A stretch of DNA of 64,000 nt from Stigmatella aurantiaca DW4/3-1. Its GTDB lineage: Bacteria > Myxococcota > Myxococcia > Myxococcales > Myxococcaceae. The position numbers and the translations under genes are program-made. The notes below the pieces were generated by a model. The model ran no database searches, had not been told where the DNA came from, and saw nothing but the letters and a program-made list of their open reading frames with translations. Numbering within the stretch: the first letter of the stretch is position 1; each line of letters starts with the position of its first letter. The DNA lies in contig NC_014623.1 of NCBI RefSeq assembly GCF_000165485.1, forward strand, positions 1,631,501 through 1,695,500. Direction: 5' to 3'. Shown here piece after piece: positions 36,662-45,325 of the stretch.

Positions 36662-37885
36662 ATGCTCCGGCTTCCGGCAGGGTGGGCTCAGGCGAGCCCC
36701 TACCGCCCCGTTTCTTCCGAGGAGACGGTCGAGAGGTTGCGCCCGCTGCTCCCGGTGTTTGGCATCACCCGGATCGCGAACGTCACGGGCTTGGACGTTG
36801 TCGGCGTCCCCGTCGTGATGGTGTGTCGGCCGAATTCCCGGTCGTTGGCGGTCTTCCAGGGCAAAGGGCTGGATCTGGCCTCGGCGCAGGCGTCTGGCTT
36901 GATGGAAGCCGTGGAGAACTACCATGCCGAGCGGATTCTCTCGCCGGTCAAGCTCGCCAGCTTCCAGGAACTGCGCTTCACCCATGCGCTCGTGGACGTG
37001 GCGTCCCTGCCGCGAACCTCGGCACGGGATTTCCATCCTCAGCTGCGCCTGCTCTGGATCGAGGGACATGAGCTGCTCAGCGGCACATCGTTGTGGCTGC
37101 CGTTCGAGCTGGTTCACACCAACTATACCCTCCCCTTCCCGCCTGGCAGCGGCACCTTCCTGCCCAGTTCGAATGGGCTGGCTTCGGGCAACCACTGGCT
37201 GGAGGCGGTCTGCCACGGCCTCTGCGAGGTGGTGGAGCGGGACGCGGTCACGCTGTGGTTCCTGAACGGCGCGGAAGGGCGGGCGCGGAGCCAGTTGGCC
37301 CTGGAGACCGTGGCGGATCCAGGGTGCCGTCAGGTGCTTGCCCGCTTCGAAGAGGCCGGTTTGGAGGTGGCCGCGTGGGACGTCACCTCGGATGTGGGTA
37401 TTCCGGCCTGTCTGTGCGCACTGCTGGAGCCAGAGGGTTCTTTGCAGCCGGTGGGCTCCGTGTTCGGGATGGGGTGCCATCCGGCGAGGGAGGTGGCCTT
37501 GCGGAGGGCGCTCACGGAGGCAGCGCAGGTGCGGTTGACCGCCATTACGGGCTCCCGGGATGACTTGCGTCGGCGCCACTACGCGCGCGCCCGGGAGACG
37601 CCCTGGCTGGCGCAGTTGCGCGCGGGGATGGGGACTCAGCCGGGATGTGATTTTCACGAGGTGCCCACCTGGAGGGGCACTTCGCTGGAGGCGGACCTGG
37701 GCTGGATGTTGGAGCGCCTGCGGGGTGCTGGTTTGACACAGGTGGTGGCGGTGGACCTGACCCGGCCAGAGTTCCAGATTCCCGTGGTGCGGGTGGTCAT
37801 CCCCGGCCTCGAGGGGCCGTCCTCGATGCCCATTTACGTGCCGGGAGTCCGGGCGCGCCAGCATCTGGCGAGGCAGGGGGCGTGA
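36662..37885 (+). CDS. YcaO-family ATP-dependent backbone-modifying enzyme
   Basis: 407 residues covering one YcaO domain. The ATP/Mg-binding elements are visible: FQGKGLDLASAQASGLMEAVENYHAE (residues ~62-87, Gly-Lys-Gly then Glu-x3-Glu) and EAVCHGLCEVVERDAV (~181-196). The C-terminus lacks the PxPxP tail of azoline-forming cyclodehydratases. YcaO enzymes phosphorylate a peptide amide oxygen with ATP; with TfuA they install thioamides from sulfide. No E1-like C protein or dehydrogenase is nearby, and the next gene is TfuA, so thioamidation is the best guess. GAGG precedes the ATG. The stop overlaps the tfuA start (GTGA). Confidence 0.88.
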   Translation: MLRLPAGWAQASPYRPVSSEETVERLRPLLPVFGITRIANVTGLDVVGVPVVMVCRPNSRSLAVFQGKGLDLASAQASGLMEAVENYHAERILSPVKLASFQELRFTHALVDVASLPRTSARDFHPQLRLLWIEGHELLSGTSLWLPFELVHTNYTLPFPPGSGTFLPSSNGLASGNHWLEAVCHGLCEVVERDAVTLWFLNGAEGRARSQLALETVADPGCRQVLARFEEAGLEVAAWDVTSDVGIPACLCALLEPEGSLQPVGSVFGMGCHPAREVALRRALTEAAQVRLTAITGSRDDLRRRHYARARETPWLAQLRAGMGTQPGCDFHEVPTWRGTSLEADLGWMLERLRGAGLTQVVAVDLTRPEFQIPVVRVVIPGLEGPSSMPIYVPGVRARQHLARQGA

Positions 37886-39225
37886 AGCTCATCGTGTTCA
37901 CGGGGCCGACCCTGTCCGTGGACGAGGCCCGGGAGGAACTGGAAGCCCTTTACCGGCCTCCCGTCGCGCAGGGAGAGGTGTACCGTGCCGCGCTCGAGCG
38001 GCCGTGGGGCATCGGCATCATCGATGGATACTTCGAGCGCGTTCCGGCTGTCTGGCACAAGGAGATCCTCTGGGCGATGTCCCAGGGGATTCACGTCTTC
38101 GGCAGCGCCAGCATGGGGGCGCTGCGGGCCGCGGAGCTGGCGGCGTTCGGGATGGAGGGGGTGGGTGCCATCTACGAGGCCTTCCAGCGCGGCGCGTTGC
38201 AGGACGATGACGAGGTGGCGGTGGCGCAAGGGCCCGCGGAGCAAGGCCATCGGGCCCTCTCCGAGGCGATGGTGAACATCCGGGCCACGCTGCGGCTCGC
38301 GGAGGAGGAAGCCGTCATCTCCCCTGCGGTGGGTACGGGACTGGAGCGGATCGCGAAGCGCCTGTTCTTCCCCGAGCGGGTGTACCCGCGCATCCTGGCC
38401 GCCGCCACCCGGGAAGGGTGGCCAGAAGGAGAGTTGACGGCGTTTCGAGAGTGGGTTTCCCAGGGGCGCGTCAACCTGAAGCGGGCAGATGCGCTCGCCA
38501 TGCTGCGGGTCATGCGAGAGCGGAGGGAGGTGGCTCCAAGGCCCAAGGAGGTGCAGTTCTCGTTCGAGCACACCGACACATGGGAGGCGTTGAGGCGCGA
38601 GGCGGCGGGGCTTCCGTCCGGTCATGCCTCGGAAGAAGACATACCGCGAGAGGCATTGTTGGACGAACTGCGGCTCGAGGGCCGCTATGCCACGGTGGCT
38701 CGCCTGGCGCTGGCGCGCGCGCTCGCGCTGGATGAGGCCCGGAGGCAAGGGCTTCGGCATGATGAGGCGTCACTTGTGCGAACCGGGCATGCGCTGCGTG
38801 AGGCGCTTGGACTGGTGGATCCAGAGCGGTTCGGAAAGTGGCTGGAAGAGAGCGGGGTGGAGAACTTCCAGCGACTGCTGCGCGATGAGGCTGACGTGCA
38901 TTGGGTCCAGGGCATGTTCGCGCCAGAGCTGGAGCAGGGCCTGTTGGATCACCTGCGAGTCACAGGGGAGTACATGGTCCTGATGGCCCGCGTGCGGGAC
39001 AAGCAACGGGTTCTTCGGGAACAAGGGCTGGATGCGCTGACGTCCGCAGCGGAGAGGATTCCCCCGGGGGAGTCATGGCGCTGGTATTTCGGCACACGGC
39101 TGGGCCGATCCATTCCGGAGAACCTGGAGGTCTATGCACGTGCCGCGGGGTTCGAGGATGCCCAGGCGCTGGAGGCGGCGGTGTCGAGGGAGTGGCTCTA
39201 CGTCTGTGCGCTCGGAGCCAGGTAG
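37882..39225 (+). CDS. TfuA-like protein
   Basis: 447 residues. The first ~220 match the TfuA core: IVFTGPTLSVDEAREELEALY, PPVAQGEVYRAA, GIIDGYFERVPAVWHKEILWAM and VFGSASMGALRAAELAAFGM. A second, helical half follows, ending near WRWYFGTRLGRSIPENLEVYA. TfuA partners YcaO in thioamidation of thioviridamide-type RiPPs and of methyl-CoM reductase, probably in sulfur delivery or activation. The GTG start at 37882 overlaps the YcaO stop, so the two are coupled. Its last 266 bases lie opposite the 3' end of the protease gene. Confidence 0.88.
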   Translation: MKLIVFTGPTLSVDEAREELEALYRPPVAQGEVYRAALERPWGIGIIDGYFERVPAVWHKEILWAMSQGIHVFGSASMGALRAAELAAFGMEGVGAIYEAFQRGALQDDDEVAVAQGPAEQGHRALSEAMVNIRATLRLAEEEAVISPAVGTGLERIAKRLFFPERVYPRILAAATREGWPEGELTAFREWVSQGRVNLKRADALAMLRVMRERREVAPRPKEVQFSFEHTDTWEALRREAAGLPSGHASEEDIPREALLDELRLEGRYATVARLALARALALDEARRQGLRHDEASLVRTGHALREALGLVDPERFGKWLEESGVENFQRLLRDEADVHWVQGMFAPELEQGLLDHLRVTGEYMVLMARVRDKQRVLREQGLDALTSAAERIPPGESWRWYFGTRLGRSIPENLEVYARAAGFEDAQALEAAVSREWLYVCALGAR

Positions 39226-40342
39226 GTTGAGGGAAGTGACGCCACGCCGCCCGCGCGAGCATGAAGAGGAGAAGCCCTTCGAGGGTTCCTTTGCCCCCCG
39301 AGGCTGAACAGCCGCCCTCGGCTGCTTCCACACAAGGAAGCCACAGCTGGCACCCTGCGCCCGTTTTCACGCAGAGGAGCTCGTCCTTGGATTCGGTGCA
39401 GGCGGGCCCGAAACGGCCAGCCTCCAGGCCTGCCACCGCACAGCTCTTCTGCCCCGAAGGGTGGGGGACACAGGCCATCCCGAGGGGACAATCGGCGTGT
39501 TCCTGGCAATGCACCGTGCACGCGTCCACCGACGGATCGAGGGGGGCGCGTGCCGGGGGGGCCCGGGCTGCGTCCTCCAAGGCTTCTTGGATGAACGCTC
39601 CATGCGCGTCGATGCGCGTATTGGTGCCTGTCGTGCAGGCGAGGTTGCCGAAGGACGTGATCCCCGCGAGGGACTCGGTTCCGCCAGTCTCCAGGAACAC
39701 GGGACCGCCACTGTCTCCGCCGCACGACATCCCGGGAGCGGCCACGATGGAGAACGTTCCTGCCTCGACCGAGGTCACCCGCGCGGTGCCACTTCTCCGG
39801 TGCCCGGTTTGGCCTTGATCATCGAGGCCGAACCCCACCACCCGTGCGCCCTGTCCCACCACGTCCCCCGGGAGTGTCCGCTCAACCCAGGGTGCCGGTG
39901 CCACGGGGGCATCCGCGGTCAGGATGAGCGCACCGATGTCATGCTCTCCAGGGCTCCATCCCGGGTGCATCTTGCCCGAGAGGGTGCGCACCCTCTCGGT
40001 GGGAAGCGCCTGGGCTGCGTTGGGTGCGAACACCACCGAGAGAGACCGCGGGTAATCGAGGTTCTCGATGCAGTGCGCTGCGGTCAAGACGACCCGGGGA
40101 GCGATCAGCGTGCCCGTGCAGGTGACGGGCGACGCTTCATCTGGTTCGCCGCAGAGGGGCGAAATCGGGACAATCGCGCCCACCGCGGTCGAGCCCAGCT
40201 CGGGCACACCTCCGGTGATCGCTTTCCGGTCCACCGCGAAGATGGGCTCGGCCGACACGCCGCACGCACTCGCCGCAATGAAGCACATCATGGCGGCGGA
40301 ACGGGGCAGGGACGGCGCGCTCACACCTGCTCGCGGGGGCAC
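38960..40342 (-). CDS. Secreted trypsin-like serine protease (S1) with Cys-rich tail
   Basis: 460 residues from a GTG start: a signal ending near ACGVSA, propeptide-like stretch, then the S1 domain with triad His in LTAAHCIEN, Asp in GEHDIGALIL and Ser in CGGDSGGPVF. A Cys-rich module follows (CTVHCQEHADCPLGMAC), then GGCSASGGKG, a hydrophobic stretch and basic residues (LLLFMLARAAWRH), which resembles a MYXO-CTERM sorting signal. About 90 further residues continue antisense to tfuA with unnatural composition, so a former stop just after the CTERM has probably been lost, or the sequence holds a small error. It follows the YwqK gene by 18 nt. Confidence 0.8.
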   Translation of the reverse strand: MPPRAGVSAPSLPRSAAMMCFIAASACGVSAEPIFAVDRKAITGGVPELGSTAVGAIVPISPLCGEPDEASPVTCTGTLIAPRVVLTAAHCIENLDYPRSLSVVFAPNAAQALPTERVRTLSGKMHPGWSPGEHDIGALILTADAPVAPAPWVERTLPGDVVGQGARVVGFGLDDQGQTGHRRSGTARVTSVEAGTFSIVAAPGMSCGGDSGGPVFLETGGTESLAGITSFGNLACTTGTNTRIDAHGAFIQEALEDAARAPPARAPLDPSVDACTVHCQEHADCPLGMACVPHPSGQKSCAVAGLEAGRFGPACTESKDELLCVKTGAGCQLWLPCVEAAEGGCSASGGKGTLEGLLLFMLARAAWRHFPQPTWLRAHRRRATPSTPPPPAPGHPRTPRHVHRPPGSPEWIGPAVCRNTSAMTPPGESSPLRTSAHPALVPEEPVACPARGPSGPCTPL

Positions 40343-40360
40343 GGGAGACGGCGCACGGAC

Positions 40361-40921
40361 TCACTCCTTCGCGAAGTCACCCTGTGGATCGCCCGAGGGG
40401 TGGCCTTGGGCGTCCCAATAGCTCCACGGCCCCGTCTGCTTGCCCGCTTCGTAGATGCCTTGCGCGGCCAGCACGCCGTTCGGATGCCATTCGGAGTAGG
40501 GACCCTGGGGGCGCTGCCCGACGAGGATGCCTTCGGCCCAGACTTGCCCGTCGGAGCGCCATGCGGTCCACTTCACCTCGTCTGAGCCGCTGGGGTGGAT
40601 CTCCTCTCGGTTCTTCTGGCCCTCCTCGTAATAGAGGGTCCACAGGCCCTGCTTGAGGCCACCCCGGTATTCGCCTTCGAGCTGCTTCACCCCGGTCTCG
40701 AAGTAGCTCACCCAAGGGCCTTCCATCTTGCCGTGGGTGTAACTGCCTTCTGTTTTGAGCTTGCCGTTGGGGTGCCACTCCATCCAACGGCCATGTTTCT
40801 GGCCGTCGGGTTTCGCGCACCATTGCAGGGTCCCCGCCGGTGGTGCGCGGCCATGCAGCCGTGCGTCATCGGGACAGGGGTTGGAGGAGCGGTTGCACGC
40901 GAGGGCCGTGCCCGCGAGCAC
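40361..40921 (-). CDS. YwqK-type (MORN-variant) repeat protein
   Basis: 186 residues, mostly repeats of the YwqK kind: GRWMEWHPNGKLKTEGSYTHG, GPWVSYFETGVKQLEGEYRGG, GLWTLYYEEGQKNREE, GPYSEWHPNGVLAAQGIYEAG and a last GPWSYWDAQGH. They fold as short beta-hairpins like MORN repeats; the family is often labelled antitoxin without evidence. From the GTG at 40921 the signal is only eight residues before a lipobox-like TALAC. Codons upstream would complete a lipoprotein signal (LLLASRSHQLTALAVLAG) but offer no ATG, GTG or TTG, so the true start is uncertain. It lies in an operon with the flanking genes. Confidence 0.75.
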   Translation of the reverse strand: MLAGTALACNRSSNPCPDDARLHGRAPPAGTLQWCAKPDGQKHGRWMEWHPNGKLKTEGSYTHGKMEGPWVSYFETGVKQLEGEYRGGLKQGLWTLYYEEGQKNREEIHPSGSDEVKWTAWRSDGQVWAEGILVGQRPQGPYSEWHPNGVLAAQGIYEAGKQTGPWSYWDAQGHPSGDPQGDFAKE

Positions 40922-40953
40922 GGCCAGCGCGGTGAGCTGGTGGGAACGGGAGG

Positions 40954-41703
40954 CTAGTAGCAGGATCCGACTCCGCTGCAGCTGCAGTTGTTGCTCGCGA
41001 AGGAGTAGTCGTCGGAGGCCGCCGCGAAGCTTCCGAGGCCGTAGTCATGCTTGGCGCAGTCCTGGGTGTACGCGGTGGTGCCCACGCAATTGGGGGTGCT
41101 GGTGATGCCACAGCCCTGGCCGCAGCGGCCCTTACAGCCCTGGCCCGAGCCGCCCGTGCAGCTACATCCCCGGCCCGCTTGACGGGTGTAACCTCCGATG
41201 TTCTGGCTGCCGCAAGAGCACGAGATGTGAACCCAACCGCGCTCCGCGACATACCGGTACGGCGTGAGGGTCTCGCCCACCGGGACGATCTGCATGAAGC
41301 TCGTCTGGCGCATCGCAGCGTCCTCGACGCGCGAGCGTGCCGTGTCCTGCTCGGGCACGGCGTTCGTGATTCCCTCGAGCAGCGGGGTGATCAAACGGGC
41401 CTGGGCCGCATCGAGCGGGCTTCCGCTCGGCATGAAGTGGCCCTCGCCCTGGTTGTAGTCGATGCGGAAGCCGATGACCGGATCCCCGAAGTCATAAGTG
41501 ACCTCCACGACGTTGGGGGCGCTCTCGACCAACATCGCGCGAACGGACGTGCCGCCCGAGTGATACGTGGCCTCGAGCGTGGACGCATCGTGCTTCAGGA
41601 GTGCGAAGCCTTCCGACGCTTCTTCCGCTTGCTCAGGTCCGTTCGAGCAGCCCAGCGCCAAGGTCAGCGCCATCGTGATTCCACACAGGGAGGCCGTTTT
41701 CAT
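40954..41703 (-). CDS. Cys-rich lipoprotein with a C-x2-HD motif
   Basis: 249 residues: lipobox LTLALGC (Cys19), a ~115-residue domain of unknown type, and a Cys-rich end (CSCGSQNIGG, GCSCTGGSGQGCKGRCGQGCG, TQDCAKHDYGLG, NNCSCSG). DCAKHDYGL resembles the Cys-x2-His-Asp catalytic loop of secreted phospholipase A2-like folds, though no Ca-binding loop is obvious. GAGGGTGA precedes the ATG. It heads a three-gene run with the YwqK and protease genes (gaps 32 and 18 nt). Function unknown. Confidence 0.75.
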   Translation of the reverse strand: MKTASLCGITMALTLALGCSNGPEQAEEASEGFALLKHDASTLEATYHSGGTSVRAMLVESAPNVVEVTYDFGDPVIGFRIDYNQGEGHFMPSGSPLDAAQARLITPLLEGITNAVPEQDTARSRVEDAAMRQTSFMQIVPVGETLTPYRYVAERGWVHISCSCGSQNIGGYTRQAGRGCSCTGGSGQGCKGRCGQGCGITSTPNCVGTTAYTQDCAKHDYGLGSFAAASDDYSFASNNCSCSGVGSCY

Positions 41704-41806
41704 TTCACCCTCAATCCAGCTCAGCAGGCCGCGTCAGCGCGCGGCGGGGGAATGCCAAGCTAGAGAAGGAGACCGGGGGATGTCCACAAAAAATGAATAA
41801 GCCGGA

Positions 41807-41825
41807 TTTGACTTAATACGTCAAA
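41807..41825. promoter_or_regulatory. Inverted repeat upstream of the Cys-rich lipoprotein gene
   Basis: TTTGAC-N7-GTCAAA, a perfect 6-7-6 dyad about 105 bp upstream of the 41703 start. Read on the minus strand it also offers TTGACG as a -35 with CTTATT 17 nt further on. An operator-promoter overlap is plausible but unproven. Confidence 0.35.
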
Positions 41826-41974
41826 GTCCACAAGCCAGAAGCGTGAGTCAATGCCGCCACGGAGGGGGGCAAGCCTGACTCACCTTGTTGGCATGTTCCG
41901 TCTTGTCTCATGTTTCCTCCTCGGGGCGAGGAAGCATGGCTCGGGACACGAGCGGCCGGGCCGGCTGTTGCGGC

Positions 41975-42448
41975 TCAGGGGGCCGGAGAAGCCTCGGCTG
42001 GCGCTCCTGTTTGCATGAGCCCCTCCAGGATGGACTGTGTTTTGCGCAGCGCATCTGATCCGGAGAAGTGGTGCCGCAGCCAGCCATCGGCATTGAAGAT
42101 GAGGAACGATGGATGTTTGGTGACGCGGTAGGCTTTCGCCATGGAACCATCGTCCACCGCGATGGGACAGCTCAGCTCATGCTGCCGCGCGAAGGCCTCC
42201 ACGGCGTTGGTGTCGCGCAGCTCCTCGTCCGAGTGGGTGACGTCGACGCCAATGATTCTCAGCCCCCGGGGGCCGAACGCGTCGATCCAGCGTTTCACCT
42301 CGGCGAACTGCACGGCGCAGTCGTGGCAGTTCATGGACCAGAAGTGGAGGAGAATGGGCTGCCCATCGAGTTCAGAGACATGGACAGGGGCATTGACCCA
42401 GCCTCCTTCTGGATCCAGCAGCTTGAGGGGAATCTTGGGCATGGACAT
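41975..42448 (-). CDS. Cytoplasmic TlpA/redoxin-like thioredoxin-fold protein
   Basis: 157 residues with a thioredoxin fold of the TlpA/ResA group: LLHFWSMNCHDCAVQFAEVKRW gives the active site C41-H-D-C44, LRIIGVDVTHSDEE is the insertion seen in peroxiredoxin-like members, and VTKHPSFLIFNADG carries the cis-Pro. There is no signal peptide, unlike periplasmic TlpA. GGAG lies 6 nt before the ATG at 42448; the ATG at 42442 is an alternative. Divergent from the PhoX-like gene. The gap 41704-41974 holds only the inverted repeat above. Confidence 0.82.
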   Translation of the reverse strand: MSMPKIPLKLLDPEGGWVNAPVHVSELDGQPILLHFWSMNCHDCAVQFAEVKRWIDAFGPRGLRIIGVDVTHSDEELRDTNAVEAFARQHELSCPIAVDDGSMAKAYRVTKHPSFLIFNADGWLRHHFSGSDALRKTQSILEGLMQTGAPAEASPAP

Positions 42449-42639
42449 GTGGGCTCCGTGTGTCAAAGCGCCTGGGCGGACCACGCCTCAAGCTATGCAC
42501 GCGGCCCGGGACTCCCCAGGTGGCCGGCTGTCTGCTCGCCCAGCCAGATAGAGGGCGCGAGACCCTGGGGCTGCCCGTCTTCTTCCAGCCGCCGGGAAGG
42601 CTTCCTTCCCATGCCATTCTGCGGGAAAACAGGGGCTCC

Positions 42640-43785
42640 ATGAACCGCCGTCACCTGCTCCACCTCGCGCTCCTGGGAGGAAGCTCGCTTGCCCTGGGGC
42701 CAGCCTTCTGGCGCAACGCCTATGCCGCGCCCATGAAGCCTGGAAAGAGCCCCTACGGGGGGCTCTTGTCCACGCCCGATGCGCAGGGGCTGCTCCTGCC
42801 CAAGGGGTTCTCCTCGCGCATCATTGGGCGGACGGGAGAGACGGTGCCTGGAACGCGCTACGTGTGGCACCCCGCCCCGGACGGAGGGGCGTGCTTTCCG
42901 CTCCAAGGGGGCGGTTGGGCCCTTGTCTCCAACAGCGAGGCGGATCCCGGGGGAGCGTCCGCGGTGCGCTTCAGTGCCAATGGCACCCTCCAGGATGCGT
43001 ACCGCATTCTTCAGGGGACCGATACCAATTGCGCCGGAGGCCCCACCCCCTGGGGCACCTGGCTGTCCTGTGAGGAGACGGGCCGTGGGCGCGTCTGGGA
43101 GTGTGATCCGTCCCGCCCCTCTCAGGGAGAAGCGCGCCCCGCGCTTGGGGCGTTCATGCACGAGGCCGTGGCGGTGGATCCCGTGGGCCAGAGGCTCTAC
43201 CTGACCGAGGACATGCCGGACGGACGGTTCTACCGCTTCACCCCGGCGAAGTGGCCTTCGCTGGAGTCCGGGACACTGGAGGCGGCGCACGTCACCGGAG
43301 ATCCCCTGACGGAGGCCGCTGTGACCTGGGTCAAGGTGAACCAAGACGCTCCCGCTTCGGACCAGGACAACGCGGAGCTCTCGAGCGAGTTCAGCGGGGG
43401 CGAGGGGTGCTGGTACGACAGCGGCACCGTCTACTTCACCACGAAGTACGACAACCGGGTGTGGGCGCTCACCGTGGCCACTGGCCGCCTGGAGATCCTC
43501 TATGAGGCGGCGCGTTACCCTCACTCGCCGCTGTCCGGGGTGGACAACGTCGTCGTCTCGCGCGCGAAGGAACTCTTCGTCTGCGAGGACGGCGGCGATA
43601 TGCAGGTCTGTGTCCTCACCCCGAACCTGGGGGTGGCTCCCTTTCTTCAGGTGACGGGCCATGAGGGCTCGGAGCTTGCTGGCGCGGCGTTCAGCCCGGA
43701 TGGGCGCAGGTTCTACTTCAGCTCTCAGCGAGGGGCAGACGGACGCGGAGTCACCTACGAAGTCACCGGCCCCTTCCGTCGCTGA
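42640..43785 (+). CDS. PhoX-family (DUF839) secreted protein
   Basis: 381 residues. MNRRHLLHLALLGGSSLALGP is a Tat-like signal (twin Arg with hydrophobic core). The body matches the PhoX propeller: GGACFPLQGGGWALVSNSE, GGPTPWGTWLSCEETG, MHEAVAVDPVGQRLYLTEDMPDGRFYRF and GVDNVVVSRAKELFVCEDGG. PhoX enzymes are Ca/Fe alkaline phosphatases; many DUF839 relatives are uncharacterised, and not all metal ligands can be checked by eye. malQ begins 16 nt after its stop, so the two may be co-transcribed. Confidence 0.82.
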   Translation: MNRRHLLHLALLGGSSLALGPAFWRNAYAAPMKPGKSPYGGLLSTPDAQGLLLPKGFSSRIIGRTGETVPGTRYVWHPAPDGGACFPLQGGGWALVSNSEADPGGASAVRFSANGTLQDAYRILQGTDTNCAGGPTPWGTWLSCEETGRGRVWECDPSRPSQGEARPALGAFMHEAVAVDPVGQRLYLTEDMPDGRFYRFTPAKWPSLESGTLEAAHVTGDPLTEAAVTWVKVNQDAPASDQDNAELSSEFSGGEGCWYDSGTVYFTTKYDNRVWALTVATGRLEILYEAARYPHSPLSGVDNVVVSRAKELFVCEDGGDMQVCVLTPNLGVAPFLQVTGHEGSELAGAAFSPDGRRFYFSSQRGADGRGVTYEVTGPFRR

Positions 43786-43801
43786 GCCAGGAAGATCTGT
43801 C

Positions 43802-45325
43802 ATGACCCCTTTGGAGCCCAGTCCGAGGCGAAGTGGCCTCATCCTTCACCCCACGTCGCTTCCGGGCCGTTTTGGACTGGGGGACCTGGGACCGGAGGCA
43901 CGGCGCTTCGTGGATGTGCTGTCGGCCACGGGCCAGCAGCTGTGGCAGATTCTGCCCTTGGGGCCCGTTCACGAGGAGTGGTTCTCGCCCTATGCCGCGT
44001 ACTCCGCGTTCGCCGGCAACCCGTTGCTGCTGAGCCCCGAGGTGCTGTGCGAGCAGGGCCTGCTGAGCGCAGACGCGCTGGAGGAGGCGCCCCCATCCTG
44101 TCTGGAGCGGGTGGATTTTGGTCAGGCGATCGAACTCAAGTGGCGTCTGCTGGCGAAAGCCAGCCAGGCTTTCTTCCGCAGGGCGCCCGCGTCCCTGCGG
44201 CATCAGTTCGAGCAGTTCCAGCATGAGGCACGCGAGTGGCTGGACGACTACGCCCTCTATATGGCCATTCGCCAGGGGCAGGGCCGGGCCTGGCGCCGGT
44301 GGGAGGAGGGGCTGCGGCGCCGGGAGCCGGGCGCGCTGGAGGCCGCTCGCCGCCAGTTGGCGGAGGACGTGCTCCATCAGCAATACCTCCAATTCGAGTT
44401 CCACCGTCAGTGGGGGGCCCTGAAGACATACGCCAACAGCCGAGGGGTGCGGATCCTGGGAGATGTCTCCATCTATGTTTCCCAGAACAGCGCGGATGTC
44501 TGGGCCCACCGGGAGTATTTCCAGCTCTCGCCAGAGACGTTCGCCCCCGCAGTGGAATCGGGTACCCCGCCCGATGGCGTTTTCTCCACTGAAGGGCAGC
44601 GCTGGGGAATGCCTGTCTATGATTGGCAGCGGCTGGCCCAGGAGGAGTACCGGTGGTGGGCTGCCCGGCTCCGCCAGAGCTTCGAGCGGTTTGATCATGT
44701 GCGGCTCGATCATTTCGGAGGGTTCGAGTCGTACTGGGCCATTCCCAGCGGAAGTCCGGCCCGGGAAGGGAGATGGGCGCCAGGGCCTGGGAAAGCTTTC
44801 TTCGATGCCATGCGCCGTCAACTGGGCCCGCTGCCCGTGGTGGTGGAAGACCTGGGCTTCATCACCCCGGCGATGCGGGAGCTGCGTGACGCGTTCGGGT
44901 TCCCGGGGATGTGCGTGCTGCAGTACGCCTTCAAGCAGACACCGGACAATCCCCACCTGCCCTACAAGTGTCGGCCGGGTTGCGTCATCTACACGGGAAC
45001 GCATGACACCAACACCGCCATGGGCTGGTTCCAGGCGGCCTCTGCGCCCGAGCAGCGTGCAGCCCTGGAGTACCTGGGAGGGCCCCCTCCCGGAGCCCTC
45101 CACTGGGCGCTGATCCGGCAGGCCTGGTCCTCGGTGGCCCAGTGGTCCTTGGCCCCCCTCCAGGACGTGATGGGCCTGGGGGCCGGGGCGCGGATGAACC
45201 ATCCGGGCACTGCTGGCCCCCTCAACTGGAGCTGGCGGTTTCGGTGGGAGCAGCTCCCGGACGAGGTCCTGGCCCAGTTGGCTTTGCTCACCAAGACTTA
45301 CGGGCGCTTACCCATCGCGTCCTGA
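43802..45325 (+). CDS. malQ: 4-alpha-glucanotransferase (amylomaltase)
   Basis: 507 residues, a complete GH77 enzyme that transfers maltooligosaccharide units. RRSGLILHPTSLPGRFGLGDLG at the start and GDVSIYVSQNSADVW are typical. Asp303 (VRLDHFGGF) is the expected nucleophile, Glu349 (VVVEDLGF) the acid/base and Asp402 (GTHDTNT) the third carboxylate. AGGAAG precedes the ATG. Its 3' end overlaps the convergent PfkB gene by 28 bases. The acarbose cluster also has an amylomaltase (AcbQ), so here it may build or trim the sugar chain of a pseudo-oligosaccharide rather than serve general glycogen metabolism. Confidence 0.93.
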   Translation: MTPLEPSPRRSGLILHPTSLPGRFGLGDLGPEARRFVDVLSATGQQLWQILPLGPVHEEWFSPYAAYSAFAGNPLLLSPEVLCEQGLLSADALEEAPPSCLERVDFGQAIELKWRLLAKASQAFFRRAPASLRHQFEQFQHEAREWLDDYALYMAIRQGQGRAWRRWEEGLRRREPGALEAARRQLAEDVLHQQYLQFEFHRQWGALKTYANSRGVRILGDVSIYVSQNSADVWAHREYFQLSPETFAPAVESGTPPDGVFSTEGQRWGMPVYDWQRLAQEEYRWWAARLRQSFERFDHVRLDHFGGFESYWAIPSGSPAREGRWAPGPGKAFFDAMRRQLGPLPVVVEDLGFITPAMRELRDAFGFPGMCVLQYAFKQTPDNPHLPYKCRPGCVIYTGTHDTNTAMGWFQAASAPEQRAALEYLGGPPPGALHWALIRQAWSSVAQWSLAPLQDVMGLGAGARMNHPGTAGPLNWSWRFRWEQLPDEVLAQLALLTKTYGRLPIAS

